A stretch of DNA of 64,000 nt from Halorientalis persicus (lineage in GTDB: Archaea > Halobacteriota > Halobacteria > Halobacteriales > Haloarculaceae). Each line of letters opens with the position of its first letter. Position 1 is the first letter of the stretch. The DNA lies in contig NZ_FOCX01000014.1 of NCBI RefSeq assembly GCF_900110215.1, forward strand, positions 31,030 to 95,029, in the 5' to 3' direction. Below the pieces are notes generated by a model. That model worked only from the letters and a program-made list of their open reading frames with translations. It ran no database searches and was not told the origin of the DNA. Shown in pieces: positions 26,026 to 35,264 of this stretch. Made by a program: the position numbers and the translations under genes.

Positions 26026-26586
26026 TCAGCGGAGCACTCGATCGACGACGGCGATGGCCAGGCCCGCCAGCGTCGGTGGCACCAGTCCCGCGATCGGGGG
26101 CAGTGCGTAGAGGACCCGAATGACGGGAGCCAGCAGGCCACTGGGTGGGTCGCGGCAGGTCACCTGATCACCGAAGTTGTAGCACTCCGGGATGGAGATG
26201 ACGAGTCCGACGTACAGCGCGAAGATGAAGGCGTAGCCCGCGACGCCCATCGCCAGGTCGTACCGGCCGTCGAGGTCGCCACCCTGGATCCGGCGACGAC
26301 GGGCGAAGTACAGGACCGGGGCAACCAGCGGGGCGAACACCAGTGCGCCCACGAAGATGATGAACGCCCTGGAAAAGGTGAACACACCGCCGGGCGTCCC
26401 GGCGGAGTTGCCCAGTTGTACCATCACCGACACCGCGAACGCCAGCGCGGTCAGCAGTGCCAACAGCCCGCCGATCACGACGTACGAGCGGTACAGCCGT
26501 GAGTCGCTGGATCGGAGCGCGTAGGGAAACGCACCGAGGAGTCCGCGGTACGTCGCCTCGTCGTCACCGGTCCCGGCGTCGGTCAT
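26026..26586 (-). CDS. Conserved haloarchaeal membrane protein (four helices)
   Basis: 186 residues starting MTDAGTGDDEATYRGLLG. Hydrophobic helices are near 38-60 (VVIGGLLALLTALAFAVSV), 74-97, 108-130 and 158-182, with a short loop containing two Cys (PECYNFGDQVTC) predicted outside, possibly a disulfide. It resembles small haloarchaeal DUF-type membrane proteins, but I cannot give a function. It is divergent from pgi with 93 bp between the starts. Confidence 0.7.
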   Translation of the reverse strand: MTDAGTGDDEATYRGLLGAFPYALRSSDSRLYRSYVVIGGLLALLTALAFAVSVMVQLGNSAGTPGGVFTFSRAFIIFVGALVFAPLVAPVLYFARRRRIQGGDLDGRYDLAMGVAGYAFIFALYVGLVISIPECYNFGDQVTCRDPPSGLLAPVIRVLYALPPIAGLVPPTLAGLAIAVVDRVLR

Positions 26587-26679
26587 TGCCGGCGAGTAGG
26601 CGGCGGTCGCCGAAAAGCCACGCGGTTCCCATCCGACCGGAACAGTAGCGTTTTGCGCGCCCGGTGTGGACGGACGACC

Positions 26680-27999
26680 ATGCAAGTCGACATCGGCAAC
26701 GCGCTCGCGGCCGTGGCTGATCCGGGGGTCAGCCGCGACGCGCTGGAGCGACTCGACGAAGACGTGGCACGGGCACACGATGGCATCGCGGCGGGCCGGG
26801 CGGACGACGAGTTCGGCTACGCCGCGCTGAACCTGCCCGAGCGGACCGACGCCGCCGCGATCGAGGCCGCCGTCGAACCCGTCGCCGACGCCGAGGCCAT
26901 CCTGACTGTCGGGATCGGCGGGAGCGCCCTCGGCGCGGCCACGATCTCGGAGGCACTGGGCGGACTGGACGATGAGGGTGCGTCGGCCGACGCCGCGCCG
27001 CTGTACGTGCTGGACAACGTCGATCCCGCCCACGTCCGGGAGATTCTGGCCGAGGTTCCGCTCGACCGCACCGCGGTCAACGTCGTCTCGCGGTCGGGCA
27101 CCACCGCAGAAACCCTCTCGAACTTCCTCGTCGTCCGCGAAGCGATGGAGGAAGCCGGCGTCGACTGGACCGAGCGGACCGTCGTCACCACGGGCGAGGC
27201 GGGGCCGCTCCGCGAACTGGCCGACCGGCACGATATGCCTGCGCTGGACGTGCCGACGGGCGTGCCGGGTCGCTTCTCGGCGCTGTCGGCGGTCGGGTTG
27301 GTGCCCGCGGCGATCCAGGGCCACGACATCGAAGGCCTGCTGGCCGGGGGCCAACGGGCCGCCGACTCGCTGTCGTCCTCGCTGTTCGACTGCCCCGGCT
27401 ACGCCTACGGCGCGGTGAGTTACGCGCTGGCCCAGCGCGGGGCCGGCATCAACGCCTTCGTCCCCTACGCCGAGCGACTGGAGTTTTTCGCCGAGTGGTT
27501 CGCGCAACTGTGGGCCGAGAGCCTCGGAAAGGACGGACTGGGCCAGACGCCCGCGCGGGCGCTCGGCGCGACCGATCAGCACTCCCAGCTCCAGCTCTAC
27601 CGCGCTGGCCCACGGGACAAGGTGGTGACCATGCTCCGCCCGCAGGAACGGGCCGACCACGAGATTCCAGAGACCGACATCGAGGGGCTGTCCTACCTCG
27701 GCGGGTCGACGCTCGGCGACCTGCTGGACGCGGAGTTCGAGGCGACCGAGGCCAGCCTCGCGGCCGCGGATCGGCCCTCGGTCCGGGTCGAGATCGAGCG
27801 GCTGGACGCCGAAGCCCTCGGCGAGTTGCTGTACGCGATGGAGGCGGCCTGCGTGCTGTACGGCGAGTTGGCGAACGTCTCGACGTTCGACCAGCCAGCC
27901 GTCGAGTGGGGCAAGCGGGCAGCCCGTGGCCTGCTGGGCGGCGGCGAGTTCGAGGAGGCCGAGGCGGTCGCGGACAAGACCGAACTGATCGTCGAGTGA
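26680..27999 (+). CDS. pgi: Glucose-6-phosphate isomerase
   Basis: 439 residues starting MQVDIGNALAAVADPG. Two SIS-like halves contain GIGGSALGA, SRSGTTAETLSNF, the PGRFSALSAVGLVPAA segment and ATDQHSQLQLYRAGP, the last with the conserved catalytic Gln-His region. It interconverts glucose-6-P and fructose-6-P, feeding both gluconeogenesis and GlmS substrate. The frame is open to 26653, but the ATG at 26680 matches the family N terminus. Confidence 0.95.
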   Translation: MQVDIGNALAAVADPGVSRDALERLDEDVARAHDGIAAGRADDEFGYAALNLPERTDAAAIEAAVEPVADAEAILTVGIGGSALGAATISEALGGLDDEGASADAAPLYVLDNVDPAHVREILAEVPLDRTAVNVVSRSGTTAETLSNFLVVREAMEEAGVDWTERTVVTTGEAGPLRELADRHDMPALDVPTGVPGRFSALSAVGLVPAAIQGHDIEGLLAGGQRAADSLSSSLFDCPGYAYGAVSYALAQRGAGINAFVPYAERLEFFAEWFAQLWAESLGKDGLGQTPARALGATDQHSQLQLYRAGPRDKVVTMLRPQERADHEIPETDIEGLSYLGGSTLGDLLDAEFEATEASLAAADRPSVRVEIERLDAEALGELLYAMEAACVLYGELANVSTFDQPAVEWGKRAARGLLGGGEFEEAEAVADKTELIVE

Positions 28000-28051
28000 G
28001 CGGGAACCCGAAGCACAGTCCATAAATCGCCCGCCGCCGTGGTGAGAGCCA

Positions 28052-29212
28052 ATGGCAGCAGTAGATGGAGTCGACGGTCGCGGATCCCGGACGACCGCAG
28101 CCCCGACGACGGGGCTGGTGCTGGCCGGGGTCGCGCTGGCGGCGAGCGGTCTCCCCTGGACCGGCGGGACGCCGATCGTCGCGGTGCCGGGCATCGACGG
28201 GAGCGTCGTCGGCGTCGTCCTCGCGGCCGGTGCGGCCCTGACCTTCGGTCTGCGCCGACACGGGATCGCCGACCGTCGACTGGGCGCGCCGGTCGCTGGC
28301 CTGTTCTCGCTCGCGCTGTTTGGCTTCGCGCTCTACCAGCTGATGCGGCCGGCCATCGGGACCGACGCCGTCCCCGAAGTGGGGCTCGGGCTCCCCATCG
28401 CGGCGCTCGCGGGACTCGGCGCGGCCGCCGTCGCCGTCGCCGACTACGACGCCATCGCCGACGACGCCTTCTGGGGGAGGGTCAAGGGGGTCGCGGTCGC
28501 GATCGCGCTCGCCGGCGGGGCGTTCGTGAGTCTGTTCGTCGCACAGCTTCTCGCCGTCGTTCCGTTGTCGATCGTGGGGCTCGTCGGACTGGAGCCGGAC
28601 CTGCAGTCGCCGCCGGTCCTGACCGTCGTGACTACGTTCAGCTACCTCGGAACCGTCGGGTTCGTCGTCCTGTATCTCAAGGGCCGTGACCTCCCGTGGT
28701 CGTACGTCGACGTGTCGACGCCATCGGCGCGTGACCTGCTGGCCACCGTGGGCGGCCTGTTCGTCCTCTTGCTCCTGCTCGGGGGGGTCACGACGCTCGT
28801 CCAGCAACTCGGGCTTCCCTCCTCGGACTCCCAGATCCAGCAGCAGGCCATGGAGAACCCGCCGCTGGCGCTGTACTTCGTCGTCCTCTCCTTTCTCGTC
28901 ATCGCGCCCGTCGAGGAACTGGCCTACCGCAACGTCGTCCAGAAGTACCTCTACGAGCACTTCAGCGGCCGGTCGGCCGTGATACTGGCCGCGGCGGTGT
29001 TCGGGGCCGTCCACTTCAGCCAGTACCAGTCGGCCAACCCGCTTGCGACCCTGACCACCCTCGTCACGATCTCCGTGCTCTCCCTGCTCCTTGGCTACGT
29101 CTACTACCGTACCGAGAACCTCGTCGTCCCGATCCTCGTCCACGGCGCGTTCAACGCCCTCCAGTTCCTCGCGGTCTACCTCCAGGCGACCGGGCAGCTC
29201 CCCGCGGCCTGA
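28052..29212 (+). CDS. CPBP-family intramembrane metalloprotease
   Basis: 386 residues, nine or so hydrophobic helices. The C-terminal half carries the CAAX-protease-like (Abi) motifs: APVEELAYRNVV with the Glu-Glu pair, AVFGAVHF with a zinc or catalytic His, and LVHGAFNALQF with HxxxN. The N-terminal 180 residues are four extra helices without recognised motif. Members process prenylated proteins or small membrane peptides; archaeal substrates are largely unknown. It is 52 bp downstream of pgi but unrelated in function. Confidence 0.85.
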   Translation: MAAVDGVDGRGSRTTAAPTTGLVLAGVALAASGLPWTGGTPIVAVPGIDGSVVGVVLAAGAALTFGLRRHGIADRRLGAPVAGLFSLALFGFALYQLMRPAIGTDAVPEVGLGLPIAALAGLGAAAVAVADYDAIADDAFWGRVKGVAVAIALAGGAFVSLFVAQLLAVVPLSIVGLVGLEPDLQSPPVLTVVTTFSYLGTVGFVVLYLKGRDLPWSYVDVSTPSARDLLATVGGLFVLLLLLGGVTTLVQQLGLPSSDSQIQQQAMENPPLALYFVVLSFLVIAPVEELAYRNVVQKYLYEHFSGRSAVILAAAVFGAVHFSQYQSANPLATLTTLVTISVLSLLLGYVYYRTENLVVPILVHGAFNALQFLAVYLQATGQLPAA

Positions 29213-29290
29213 ACCCTTGCCGTCCCCTAGTTTCCGCGACAGATATCGAGAAACGGACCGAACGGGCGTGAGACGGTTGTCTGACGGGAT

Positions 29291-29297
29291 TTTATAC
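29291..29297 (+). promoter_or_regulatory. TATA box of the small RHH gene
   Basis: TTTATAC centred 28 nt before the ATG at 29322, indicating a leaderless short transcript. Confidence 0.5.
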
Positions 29298-29321
29298 AGA
29301 CCCGTGACAAATACGCGAGGT

Positions 29322-29474
29322 ATGCCAACCCGTTTCACCGTGGTCTGTGACGACGACCTCGCGAGCGAGGTCGAGTCGCTGGCCCACGAGTACGACCTCA
29401 CCGAGGAGGAAGTACTCACGCAGTTGATCGACCTGGGGTTGGACGAGGCCCACCGGACGCGAAACCGGCACTAG
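29322..29474 (+). CDS. Small ribbon-helix-helix-like protein
   Basis: 50 residues: MPTRFTVVCDDDLASEVESL gives a beta-strand then helix, and EEEVLTQLIDLGLDEAHR a second helix, the RHH/CopG layout. Such proteins bind DNA as dimers. There is no adjacent toxin on the same strand; the convergent neighbour is the PIN-domain RNase Nob1, whose stop codon overlaps this one by 3 nt. Nob1 is a ribosome factor, so I do not call this an antitoxin pair. Confidence 0.7.
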   Translation: MPTRFTVVCDDDLASEVESLAHEYDLTEEEVLTQLIDLGLDEAHRTRNRH

Positions 29475-29929
29475 GCCGGGTTCTTCCGGGTGAGATCGCT
29501 CCCGCAGACGGGACAGCGGTCGTGGTCGTCGTCGAATTCGCGGCCACAGCCGCTACACTGGAACCGCCAGTCCCGTTGCTCGGAGATTCCGTCCCGAGCG
29601 ATGACCTCGACGGCCACGTCGAGTTTCTCCGCGACGTTTTGCATCGCGTAGTCGTCGGTGACGAGGGTCCCGTCGAGTTCGAAGGCGGCGGCGACCAGCC
29701 GAACGTCCGTCCGGGAGAGTTCGTCGAAGTCGCCGGTCTCGCGGGCGGCCCGCTCGATCCGCTCGACGGTCTCTTCCTCGGGGATGTGGATGTGCATTCC
29801 GGAGCCCTCCAGCGCGTCGAACCGATAGGCACTCTCGCCTTCGAGTTCCTCCTGGACCATCGGGATCGACGCCTTGCGCTCCTGGGTGTGGTACTCGTTG
29901 ATGAACGCCGACGAGTCGAGAATATACAT
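29471..29929 (-). CDS. nob1: rRNA maturation endonuclease Nob1
   Basis: 152 residues. The PIN domain has Asp5 in MYILDSSAFI, Asp75 in RTDVRLVAAAFEL and Asp92/Asp93 in LVTDDYAMQNVA. The C-terminal zinc ribbon uses Cys125/Cys128 and Cys139/Cys142 (CSGCGREF...CPVCGSDL). This PIN plus zinc-ribbon architecture is Nob1, which cleaves the 3' end of pre-16S rRNA during small-subunit maturation. It shares a 16-bp spacing with the PRC-barrel gene upstream on the same strand and lies divergent from aIF5B, a translation factor also involved in subunit maturation. Confidence 0.93.
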   Translation of the reverse strand: MYILDSSAFINEYHTQERKASIPMVQEELEGESAYRFDALEGSGMHIHIPEEETVERIERAARETGDFDELSRTDVRLVAAAFELDGTLVTDDYAMQNVAEKLDVAVEVIARDGISEQRDWRFQCSGCGREFDDDHDRCPVCGSDLTRKNPA

Positions 29930-29945
29930 CGAAAAAGAGTCCGGA

Positions 29946-30185
29946 TTATCGGTCGACGATCATGTGGTCCTTGACGGCCTGGACGCGGGGGACCGGAACC
30001 AGCAGGCGGCCGCGTTCGTCGGTGGGGAACTCCGATTCCCGGAGCATCTCGTCGGGTTCGACGACGAGGTTCTCCAGGCGGCCCGATTTGGCGTCCATCG
30101 TGATGTTGTACAGCATTCCCAGTTCTTTGCCGTCCGAACCCATGACGGCCTTCCCCGAGAGATTCTCCGCGAGTATCTCTGCCAT
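29946..30185 (-). CDS. PRC-barrel domain protein
   Basis: 79 residues starting MAEILAENLSGKAVMGSDGK. The beta-barrel pattern ELGMLYNITMDAKSGRLENLVVEP followed by LLVPVPRVQAVKD is the archaeal stand-alone PRC-barrel, a family found near RNA metabolism genes and related to RimM. The gene is directly upstream of nob1 on the same strand, so a role in ribosome assembly is a reasonable inference. A TATA box at 30210-30216 sits 28 nt from this ATG; an ATG seven codons upstream is less likely. Confidence 0.8.
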   Translation of the reverse strand: MAEILAENLSGKAVMGSDGKELGMLYNITMDAKSGRLENLVVEPDEMLRESEFPTDERGRLLVPVPRVQAVKDHMIVDR

Positions 30186-30209
30186 ACACGGCGTACTGTA
30201 TTCCACTTA

Positions 30210-30216
30210 CATAAAC
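30210..30216 (-). promoter_or_regulatory. TATA box of the PRC-barrel/nob1 operon
   Basis: Minus-strand GTTTATG, centred 28 nt before the ATG at 30185; leaderless initiation predicted. Confidence 0.5.
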
Positions 30217-30294
30217 GCCACGGGGACGTGTGACGCGGGTCTGACGCCGACGAACCGGCCAGTTCCGTAACTGCGGCGAGGACCGAAAAGGAGA

Positions 30295-30346
30295 AACTTA
30301 AATGGGCTGGCCGGTTGGTATCGCGTACGGATTCTCGAGGGTGATG
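30295..30346 (+). promoter_or_regulatory. Promoter and ribosome binding site of infB
   Basis: TATA-like AACTTAAAT at 30295-30303 predicts transcription starting near 30325, giving a short leader. GAGGGTGATG at 30337-30346 is a good Shine-Dalgarno with 5 nt to the ATG at 30352, and selects that ATG over the GTG two codons earlier. Confidence 0.5.
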
Positions 30347-30351
30347 TGCCA

Positions 30352-32166
30352 ATGTCTGACTCTACAGAAGCCGACGCCGACGCCGATGAGGCGGCCACGC
30401 TCCGGACCCCCATCGTCGCGGTCCTCGGCCACGTCGACCACGGAAAGACCACGCTACTTGACAAGATTCGCGGTTCCGCGGTGAGCGAGGGTGAGGCGGG
30501 TGCGATCACCCAGCACATCGGCGCGACGGCCGTGCCGCTCTCGACCATCTCGGAGATGGCCGGCGAACTCGTCGACCCCACGGACTTCGACCTGCCCGGC
30601 CTGCTGTACATCGACACGCCCGGCCACCACTCGTTCTCGACGCTGCGCTCCCGGGGCGGCGCACTCGCCGACATCGCCGTCCTCGTCGTCGACGTGAACG
30701 ACGGCTTCCAGCCCCAGACCGAGGAGGCCGTCGACATCCTCAAGCGGACCCAGACCCCCTTCATCGTCGCCGCCAACAAGGTCGACACCGTCCCGGGCTG
30801 GAACCCCAACGAGGGCGTCCCGATCCAGGAGAGCATGGAACAGCAGTCCGAACGTGTCCAGGGCGACCTGAACGAACGCCTCTACGGCATCATCGGCGAA
30901 CTCTCCGATCACGACTTCGCCGCCGACATGTACTGGCGGGTCCAGAACTTCCAGAACAACGTCGGCGTCGTCCCCGTCTCCGCGATGACCGGCGAGGGCG
31001 TCCCCGACCTGCTGACCGTGTTGATGGGCCTGTCCCAGCGGTACATGAAAGACGAGATGCAGATCGACGTGGAAGGCCCTGGGGCCGGCACCGTGCTGGA
31101 GGTCAAGGAGGCACAGGGCTTCGGGACGACCGTCGACGCGGTGCTGTACGACGGCACCATCCGCGAGGACGACGAGATCGTCGTCGGCGGCCTCGAAGCG
31201 CCCATCACCACCGACGTGCGCGCACTGCTCCAGCCCAAACCGCTGGAGGAGATCCGGACCGATCAGGCCTTCGAGAAGGTGCCCGAGGTCTCGGCCGCGG
31301 CCGGGGTGAAGATCGCCGCGCCCGACCTCGACGACGCGATGGCCGGCGCACCCATCCGGGTCGTCCGGAATCGGGACCGCGGACGCGTCATCGCCGACGT
31401 GGAGGAAGAACTGGCCGAGATCGAGGTCACCACCGAAGAGCAGGGTGTCGTCGTCAAGGCCGACACGCTGGGGAGTCTGGAGGCCATCGCCTCCACCCTC
31501 GACGAGGTCGACATCCCCATCGTCCGCGCGGAGGTCGGCGACGTGGCACCCCGGGACGTGCGGGTCGCCGAGACCGCCGAGGAAGAGAAACACGAGGTCC
31601 TGCTCGCGTTCTCCGTCGACGTGCTGGACGACGCCAAGCGCCTGGCCGAACAGGAGGGCGTCCGCATCTTCGAACACGACGTGATCTACCGGCTCGTCGA
31701 GGAGTACGAGGAGTACGTCGAGGAGATGGAACGCGCCCAGCAGACCCAGGTGCTGGAGAACATCACCCGTCCCGCACGCTTCCAGATCCTGCAGGACCAC
31801 ACCTTCCGGCAGAACGACCCCGCCGTCGTCGGCGTGGAGGTGCTGACCGGCACGGTCAAGCGCAACTCCAACGTCGCGAAGTTCGAGGACGGCGAGTTCA
31901 AGCGCGTCGGCCAGCTCAAGTCCATCCAGGACGCCGGCGAGGACATCGACGAGGCCCGGATGGGCGATCAGGTCGCCGTCTCCATCGACGGCCCGACCGT
32001 CGGCCGCGGCATCAAGGAAGGCGACGAACTCTGGGTCTACCTCCCCGAAAAACACGCCAAGATCCTCGAACAGGAACTGACCGACGAGATCCCCGGCGAC
32101 GAACGCGAAGCGCTCAACCAGTACCTCGAAAAGCAGCGCAACCGGGACCCCTTCTGGGGCAAGTAG
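30352..32166 (+). CDS. infB: Translation initiation factor aIF5B (IF-2 homologue)
   Basis: 604 residues. The GTPase domain begins [22 protein letters not shown], with DTPGHHSF as G3 and [10 protein letters not shown] as G4. Later segments [29 protein letters not shown] and the domain [14 protein letters not shown] match archaeal aIF5B. It promotes subunit joining with initiator tRNA. There is no intein. The stop abuts the convergent stop of the small cyd-linked gene with no intergenic base. Confidence 0.97.
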   Translation: MSDSTEADADADEAATLRTPIVAVLGHVDHGKTTLLDKIRGSAVSEGEAGAITQHIGATAVPLSTISEMAGELVDPTDFDLPGLLYIDTPGHHSFSTLRSRGGALADIAVLVVDVNDGFQPQTEEAVDILKRTQTPFIVAANKVDTVPGWNPNEGVPIQESMEQQSERVQGDLNERLYGIIGELSDHDFAADMYWRVQNFQNNVGVVPVSAMTGEGVPDLLTVLMGLSQRYMKDEMQIDVEGPGAGTVLEVKEAQGFGTTVDAVLYDGTIREDDEIVVGGLEAPITTDVRALLQPKPLEEIRTDQAFEKVPEVSAAAGVKIAAPDLDDAMAGAPIRVVRNRDRGRVIADVEEELAEIEVTTEEQGVVVKADTLGSLEAIASTLDEVDIPIVRAEVGDVAPRDVRVAETAEEEKHEVLLAFSVDVLDDAKRLAEQEGVRIFEHDVIYRLVEEYEEYVEEMERAQQTQVLENITRPARFQILQDHTFRQNDPAVVGVEVLTGTVKRNSNVAKFEDGEFKRVGQLKSIQDAGEDIDEARMGDQVAVSIDGPTVGRGIKEGDELWVYLPEKHAKILEQELTDEIPGDEREALNQYLEKQRNRDPFWGK

Positions 32167-32397
32167 TCAGTCGCGGTCGTCGGTCTCACCCTCGTCGCGT
32201 GCGGTTCCCAGTCTCGCCGTCACCAGCGCGTCGACGTTATAGAAGAGGATACCCACCGAGACCAGCGTCGTCAGCAGGTAGACGATGAAGCCGGGCGGCC
32301 CGCCGAGCGTCGTCCCGACGGCGGCCCCGGCGGTTCCCGCAAGCGTCAGTTCGAGCCAGGTGACAAGCACCCGGGACCCGAGTTTGGCGTCTGTCAT
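32167..32397 (-). CDS. Small two-helix membrane protein of the cyd operon
   Basis: 76 residues starting MTDAKLGSRVLVTWLELTL. Two hydrophobic stretches (about 12-30 and 35-55) and an acidic C terminus. Its ATG overlaps the cydB stop (ATGA), so it is translated with cytochrome bd. Bacterial bd oxidases have short single-helix subunits (CydX, CydS, CydY) encoded in the same place; sequence similarity cannot be claimed, and this protein is longer with two helices. It is a candidate accessory subunit. Confidence 0.75.
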   Translation of the reverse strand: MTDAKLGSRVLVTWLELTLAGTAGAAVGTTLGGPPGFIVYLLTTLVSVGILFYNVDALVTARLGTARDEGETDDRD

Positions 32398-33398
32398 CAG
32401 TAGGACTCCTCCGGTTCGATCTCGCCGCTGAACGTCGAGTACAGCACCGCGAAGTAGACGAAGATCAGCGGGAGCAGGACGGCCGCGCCGACGGACATGA
32501 GGTTCAGCGGGAGCGTCGAGACGATCGCCTCCGAGACCGTGGTCCCGGCCGCCCGGTCGACGTATGGATAGGTCAGCCGTGCGACGACCGCGACCAGCGC
32601 GAACACCATGCCCGCGGCCGCGGCGAACGCCACGTAGTAGCGGTCCCGGACGGTCGCGAGCGCGTACACGGCCGCGAGGACGAGCGTCAGCCCGACGAGC
32701 GCGAGCGCGACCGGCGAGAGCAGGGCGGTCCGGACCGCGGGGACGGTCGCGTAGATCGTCCCCAGCGCGGCCACGACCAGCAGGAGGTACCCGGCCAGCG
32801 CGTAGAGGCTGTCCCGGCGCAGGTCGGCCCGCAGGTCGCCACGGGTCTTGAGCCGGAGGAACGCCGCCCCGTCGACGACCGTGAGCGCGACGACCGCGAG
32901 GCCGACGACGATTCCCGGGATCGTCAGCGTCCCGCTCGCGCCCAGCACCCAGTTGGCCACGAACACCCCCAGCAGGAACGGCGCGGCGAGGCTCCCGGCG
33001 ACGAACGACCGACCCCACCACCGCTGCCAGGTCTCGTCGTGGCGTTGCTCGTACATCTCCGGGGCCAGCCCGCGGAGGATCAGGGCCCCCAGAATGGCGA
33101 ACATCAGGAGGTAATGGCGGCTGAACAGGGCGGCGTAGACGGAGGGGAAGGCGGCGAACAGCGCCCCGCCGAAGACGACCAGCCACACCTCGTTGCCGTC
33201 CCAGAACGGGCCGATAGCCGCGATCAGTTGCTCGCGCTCCGCGTCGTCCTCGCGGGTGGCAAAGAGTGCGCCGACGCCGAAGTCGAACCCGTCGAGAAAG
33301 AGGAAGGTCCCGAGGATGAAAAACAGGAGACCGAACCACAGCTCCGCGAGCGGCAGGCCGAAGACGGGATCGGCAGCCAGCGACAGCGGCTCAATCAT
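32397..33398 (-). CDS. cydB: Cytochrome bd-type quinol oxidase subunit II
   Basis: 333 residues starting MIEPLSLAADPVFG. About eight to nine helices. The family N-terminal motif LWFGLLFFILGTFLFLDGFDFGVGAL is split here as ELWFGLLFF and LDGFDFGVG; IGPFWDGNEVWLV follows, with GRSFVAGS. CydB pairs with CydA for oxygen reduction to water without proton pumping. It overlaps cydA by 8 nt and the small downstream ORF by 3 nt. Confidence 0.95.
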   Translation of the reverse strand: MIEPLSLAADPVFGLPLAELWFGLLFFILGTFLFLDGFDFGVGALFATREDDAEREQLIAAIGPFWDGNEVWLVVFGGALFAAFPSVYAALFSRHYLLMFAILGALILRGLAPEMYEQRHDETWQRWWGRSFVAGSLAAPFLLGVFVANWVLGASGTLTIPGIVVGLAVVALTVVDGAAFLRLKTRGDLRADLRRDSLYALAGYLLLVVAALGTIYATVPAVRTALLSPVALALVGLTLVLAAVYALATVRDRYYVAFAAAAGMVFALVAVVARLTYPYVDRAAGTTVSEAIVSTLPLNLMSVGAAVLLPLIFVYFAVLYSTFSGEIEPEESY

Positions 33399-34812
33399 CG
33401 CCGGCCACCCCCTCGGCCGACGGGCCCTCGCGCTCGACGACGCGCAACTCCTCGCCGGTCGGCGGGCCGCCACGAATGATCCGGACGACGACGTAGGTGT
33501 ACAGGGCCAGCAACCCGAGATAGACCAGCGCGAACCCGAGGAGGGTCGTGGTCGCCTCCGCCCCGGTGAGTCCGGGAGAGACGCCGTCGGTGGTCTTCAG
33601 GACGCCCTGGATCACCCACGGCTGACGGCCGACCTCGGTGACGATCCACCCGAGTTCGACGGCGACGATGCCCAGAAGCGTCGAGAGCATCAGCGACTTG
33701 TGGAGCAGGTCGTCTTCGAGCAGTTCGCCGCGCCACCAGCGGTAGACGCCCCAGAAGCCCAGCAGGATGAACCAGAAGCCAAGCGCCACCATCAGTCGGA
33801 ACGACCAGAACACGATGGCGACAGGTGGAGCCTCCCCGTACTCGTTCAAGCCGACGATGGTGGCCTGTGGATCACCCCCACTGGCCAGCCACGACGCGCC
33901 GCCAGGGATGCCGATGCCGAATATCTCTTTGGCCTTCGGATCGGCCAGATCGGCCAGACTCGTCGGGAACGCCACGATGTACTCGGGAACGTAGGAGTCG
34001 GTCTCCCAGACGGCCTCCATCGCGGCGAACTTCTGGGGCTGGGTCTCGTAGACGTGGCGGGCGTAGAGGTCACCGTGGATCGCCTGCAGGGGCGCGGTGA
34101 TCACGAGCGCGATCAGCGCGATCTTCAGCGTCGTCTCCCAGAAGTCGACGTTCTCGATCGGGTACTCCCAGACGTGGTGCCGGAAGACGAAGTACGCACC
34201 CAGTCCGGCCATGAACAGCGCGACCGACAGTACGGCCGCGTTCTGCATATGGACGAACATATACGGGAACCGCGGGTTGAGGTAGGCCGCCATCGGATCT
34301 GTCAGCGTCACGATCTCGCGGCCACCCTTCTCGACCAGTTCGAAGCCCTGCGGAGTCTGCATCCAGGAGTTGGCGATCAGGATCCACACGGCCGACAGCC
34401 AGGTCCCGAGCCCGACTGCGACCGCCGAGACGAAGTAGAGTTTGTCCCCGACGCGGTCGCGACCGAACACGAACACACCGAGGAACGTCGCCTCCAGCAT
34501 GAACGCCATCATCCCCTCCAGGGCGAGGGGCCCGCCGAACAGTTCGCCGGCCACCGTCGAGAACGCCGCGAAGTTCGTCCCGAACTCGAACTCCAGTACG
34601 ATCCCCGTCACGGTCCCGACGACGAAGCTAATGGCGAAGATCTTCGTCCAGAACCGACGGAGTTGCTCGTAGATGGGCTCCCCGCTGCGGATCTCTTTCC
34701 AGGTGAAATAGACGAGGAAGGGCGCGAGCCCCATGCTCATCACCGGGAAGATGATGTGGACGATGGTCGTGAGGGCGAACTGGAGTCGACTGGCGATGAC
34801 TGGGTCGAACAT
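33391..34812 (-). CDS. cydA: Cytochrome bd-type quinol oxidase subunit I
   Basis: 473 residues, nine or so helices. His19 in TTIVHIIFP is the haem b595 axial ligand position; GTVTGIVLEFEFGTNF, EATFLGVFVFGRDRVG and NSWMQTPQGFE are family blocks; the second half has AVELGWIVTEVGRQPWVIQG. The Q-loop is of the short type. It uses menaquinol in haloarchaea. The AT-rich 200-bp upstream region carries the promoter. Such oxidases are usually induced by low oxygen. Confidence 0.95.
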   Translation of the reverse strand: MFDPVIASRLQFALTTIVHIIFPVMSMGLAPFLVYFTWKEIRSGEPIYEQLRRFWTKIFAISFVVGTVTGIVLEFEFGTNFAAFSTVAGELFGGPLALEGMMAFMLEATFLGVFVFGRDRVGDKLYFVSAVAVGLGTWLSAVWILIANSWMQTPQGFELVEKGGREIVTLTDPMAAYLNPRFPYMFVHMQNAAVLSVALFMAGLGAYFVFRHHVWEYPIENVDFWETTLKIALIALVITAPLQAIHGDLYARHVYETQPQKFAAMEAVWETDSYVPEYIVAFPTSLADLADPKAKEIFGIGIPGGASWLASGGDPQATIVGLNEYGEAPPVAIVFWSFRLMVALGFWFILLGFWGVYRWWRGELLEDDLLHKSLMLSTLLGIVAVELGWIVTEVGRQPWVIQGVLKTTDGVSPGLTGAEATTTLLGFALVYLGLLALYTYVVVRIIRGGPPTGEELRVVEREGPSAEGVAGDD

Positions 34813-34843
34813 AGTTGGGGGTGTCGAAGCCAGAGGCGGCAGT

Positions 34844-34861
34844 AGTGTATTTTAAGTACAC
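34844..34861 (-). promoter_or_regulatory. cydA promoter region with short dyad
   Basis: Minus-strand TACTTAAAATACAC lies 34-49 nt before the cydA ATG and reads as a TATA element with a leader of about 10-15 nt. It is embedded in the dyad GTGTA-N7-TACAC (34845-34849, 34857-34861), so a regulator bound here would occlude TBP. Confidence 0.4.
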
Positions 34862-34980
34862 GTCTGACCCTCCTAATACACTCCAGTTTTCTTGTACCCG
34901 TAGAACGCCCGATTGATTTTTATTCACCCACACACAATTGCCCACTTTCGAACACAGCGGTCGTCGTTGCGCGAGTAATA

Positions 34981-34990
34981 ATATTTAATT
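34981..34990 (+). promoter_or_regulatory. TATA box of the GTG-started gene at 35013
   Basis: ATATTTAATT, centred 27 nt before the GTG at 35013; the spacing supports GTG as a leaderless start. Confidence 0.5.
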
Positions 34991-35012
34991 AGCGCGAGAC
35001 AGACAGTGTCGG

Positions 35013-35264
35013 GTGGAGGCAATCATCTCGGAGGACCCGCTGGGATCGGTGTCACGGCCCGATCTCGTGTTGTCCGCGATTCCCGGGCCAGTGGCGCTGG
35101 CGGCGGTGCTGGGTGTGTTACTCGGTATCCCGCTGTCGCTGGCGCTGGCCGTCGGGAGTCTGCCCAGCAGTGCCGTCGTCGGGTACGCGCTGTTCTATCG
35201 CCCGCCGGTCGACAGCGAGGACGTAACGAGCGAAACACACAGTACCGCAGAACGAAGCCGGTAG
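35013..35264 (+). CDS. Small membrane protein, function unknown
   Basis: 83 residues from a GTG start, chosen by promoter spacing. Two hydrophobic stretches (VALAAVLGVLLGIPLSLALAV and SSAVVGYALFY) are followed by a short polar tail. It resembles many haloarchaeal DUF-type two-helix proteins. It is divergent from cydA across an AT-rich 200-bp region, and its stop directly abuts the convergent DUF5811 gene. Confidence 0.6.
   Translation: MEAIISEDPLGSVSRPDLVLSAIPGPVALAAVLGVLLGIPLSLALAVGSLPSSAVVGYALFYRPPVDSEDVTSETHSTAERSR

Noticed and set aside
26026..28194. 722-codon minus-strand frame over pgi
   Set aside because: Only its 3' portion (26026-26586) encodes a plausible membrane protein; the rest is antisense to the complete pgi gene.
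29322..29929. RHH protein and PIN protein as a toxin-antitoxin pair
   Set aside because: The PIN protein has a Nob1 zinc ribbon and is on the opposite strand, convergent, next to a ribosome-linked PRC-barrel gene.
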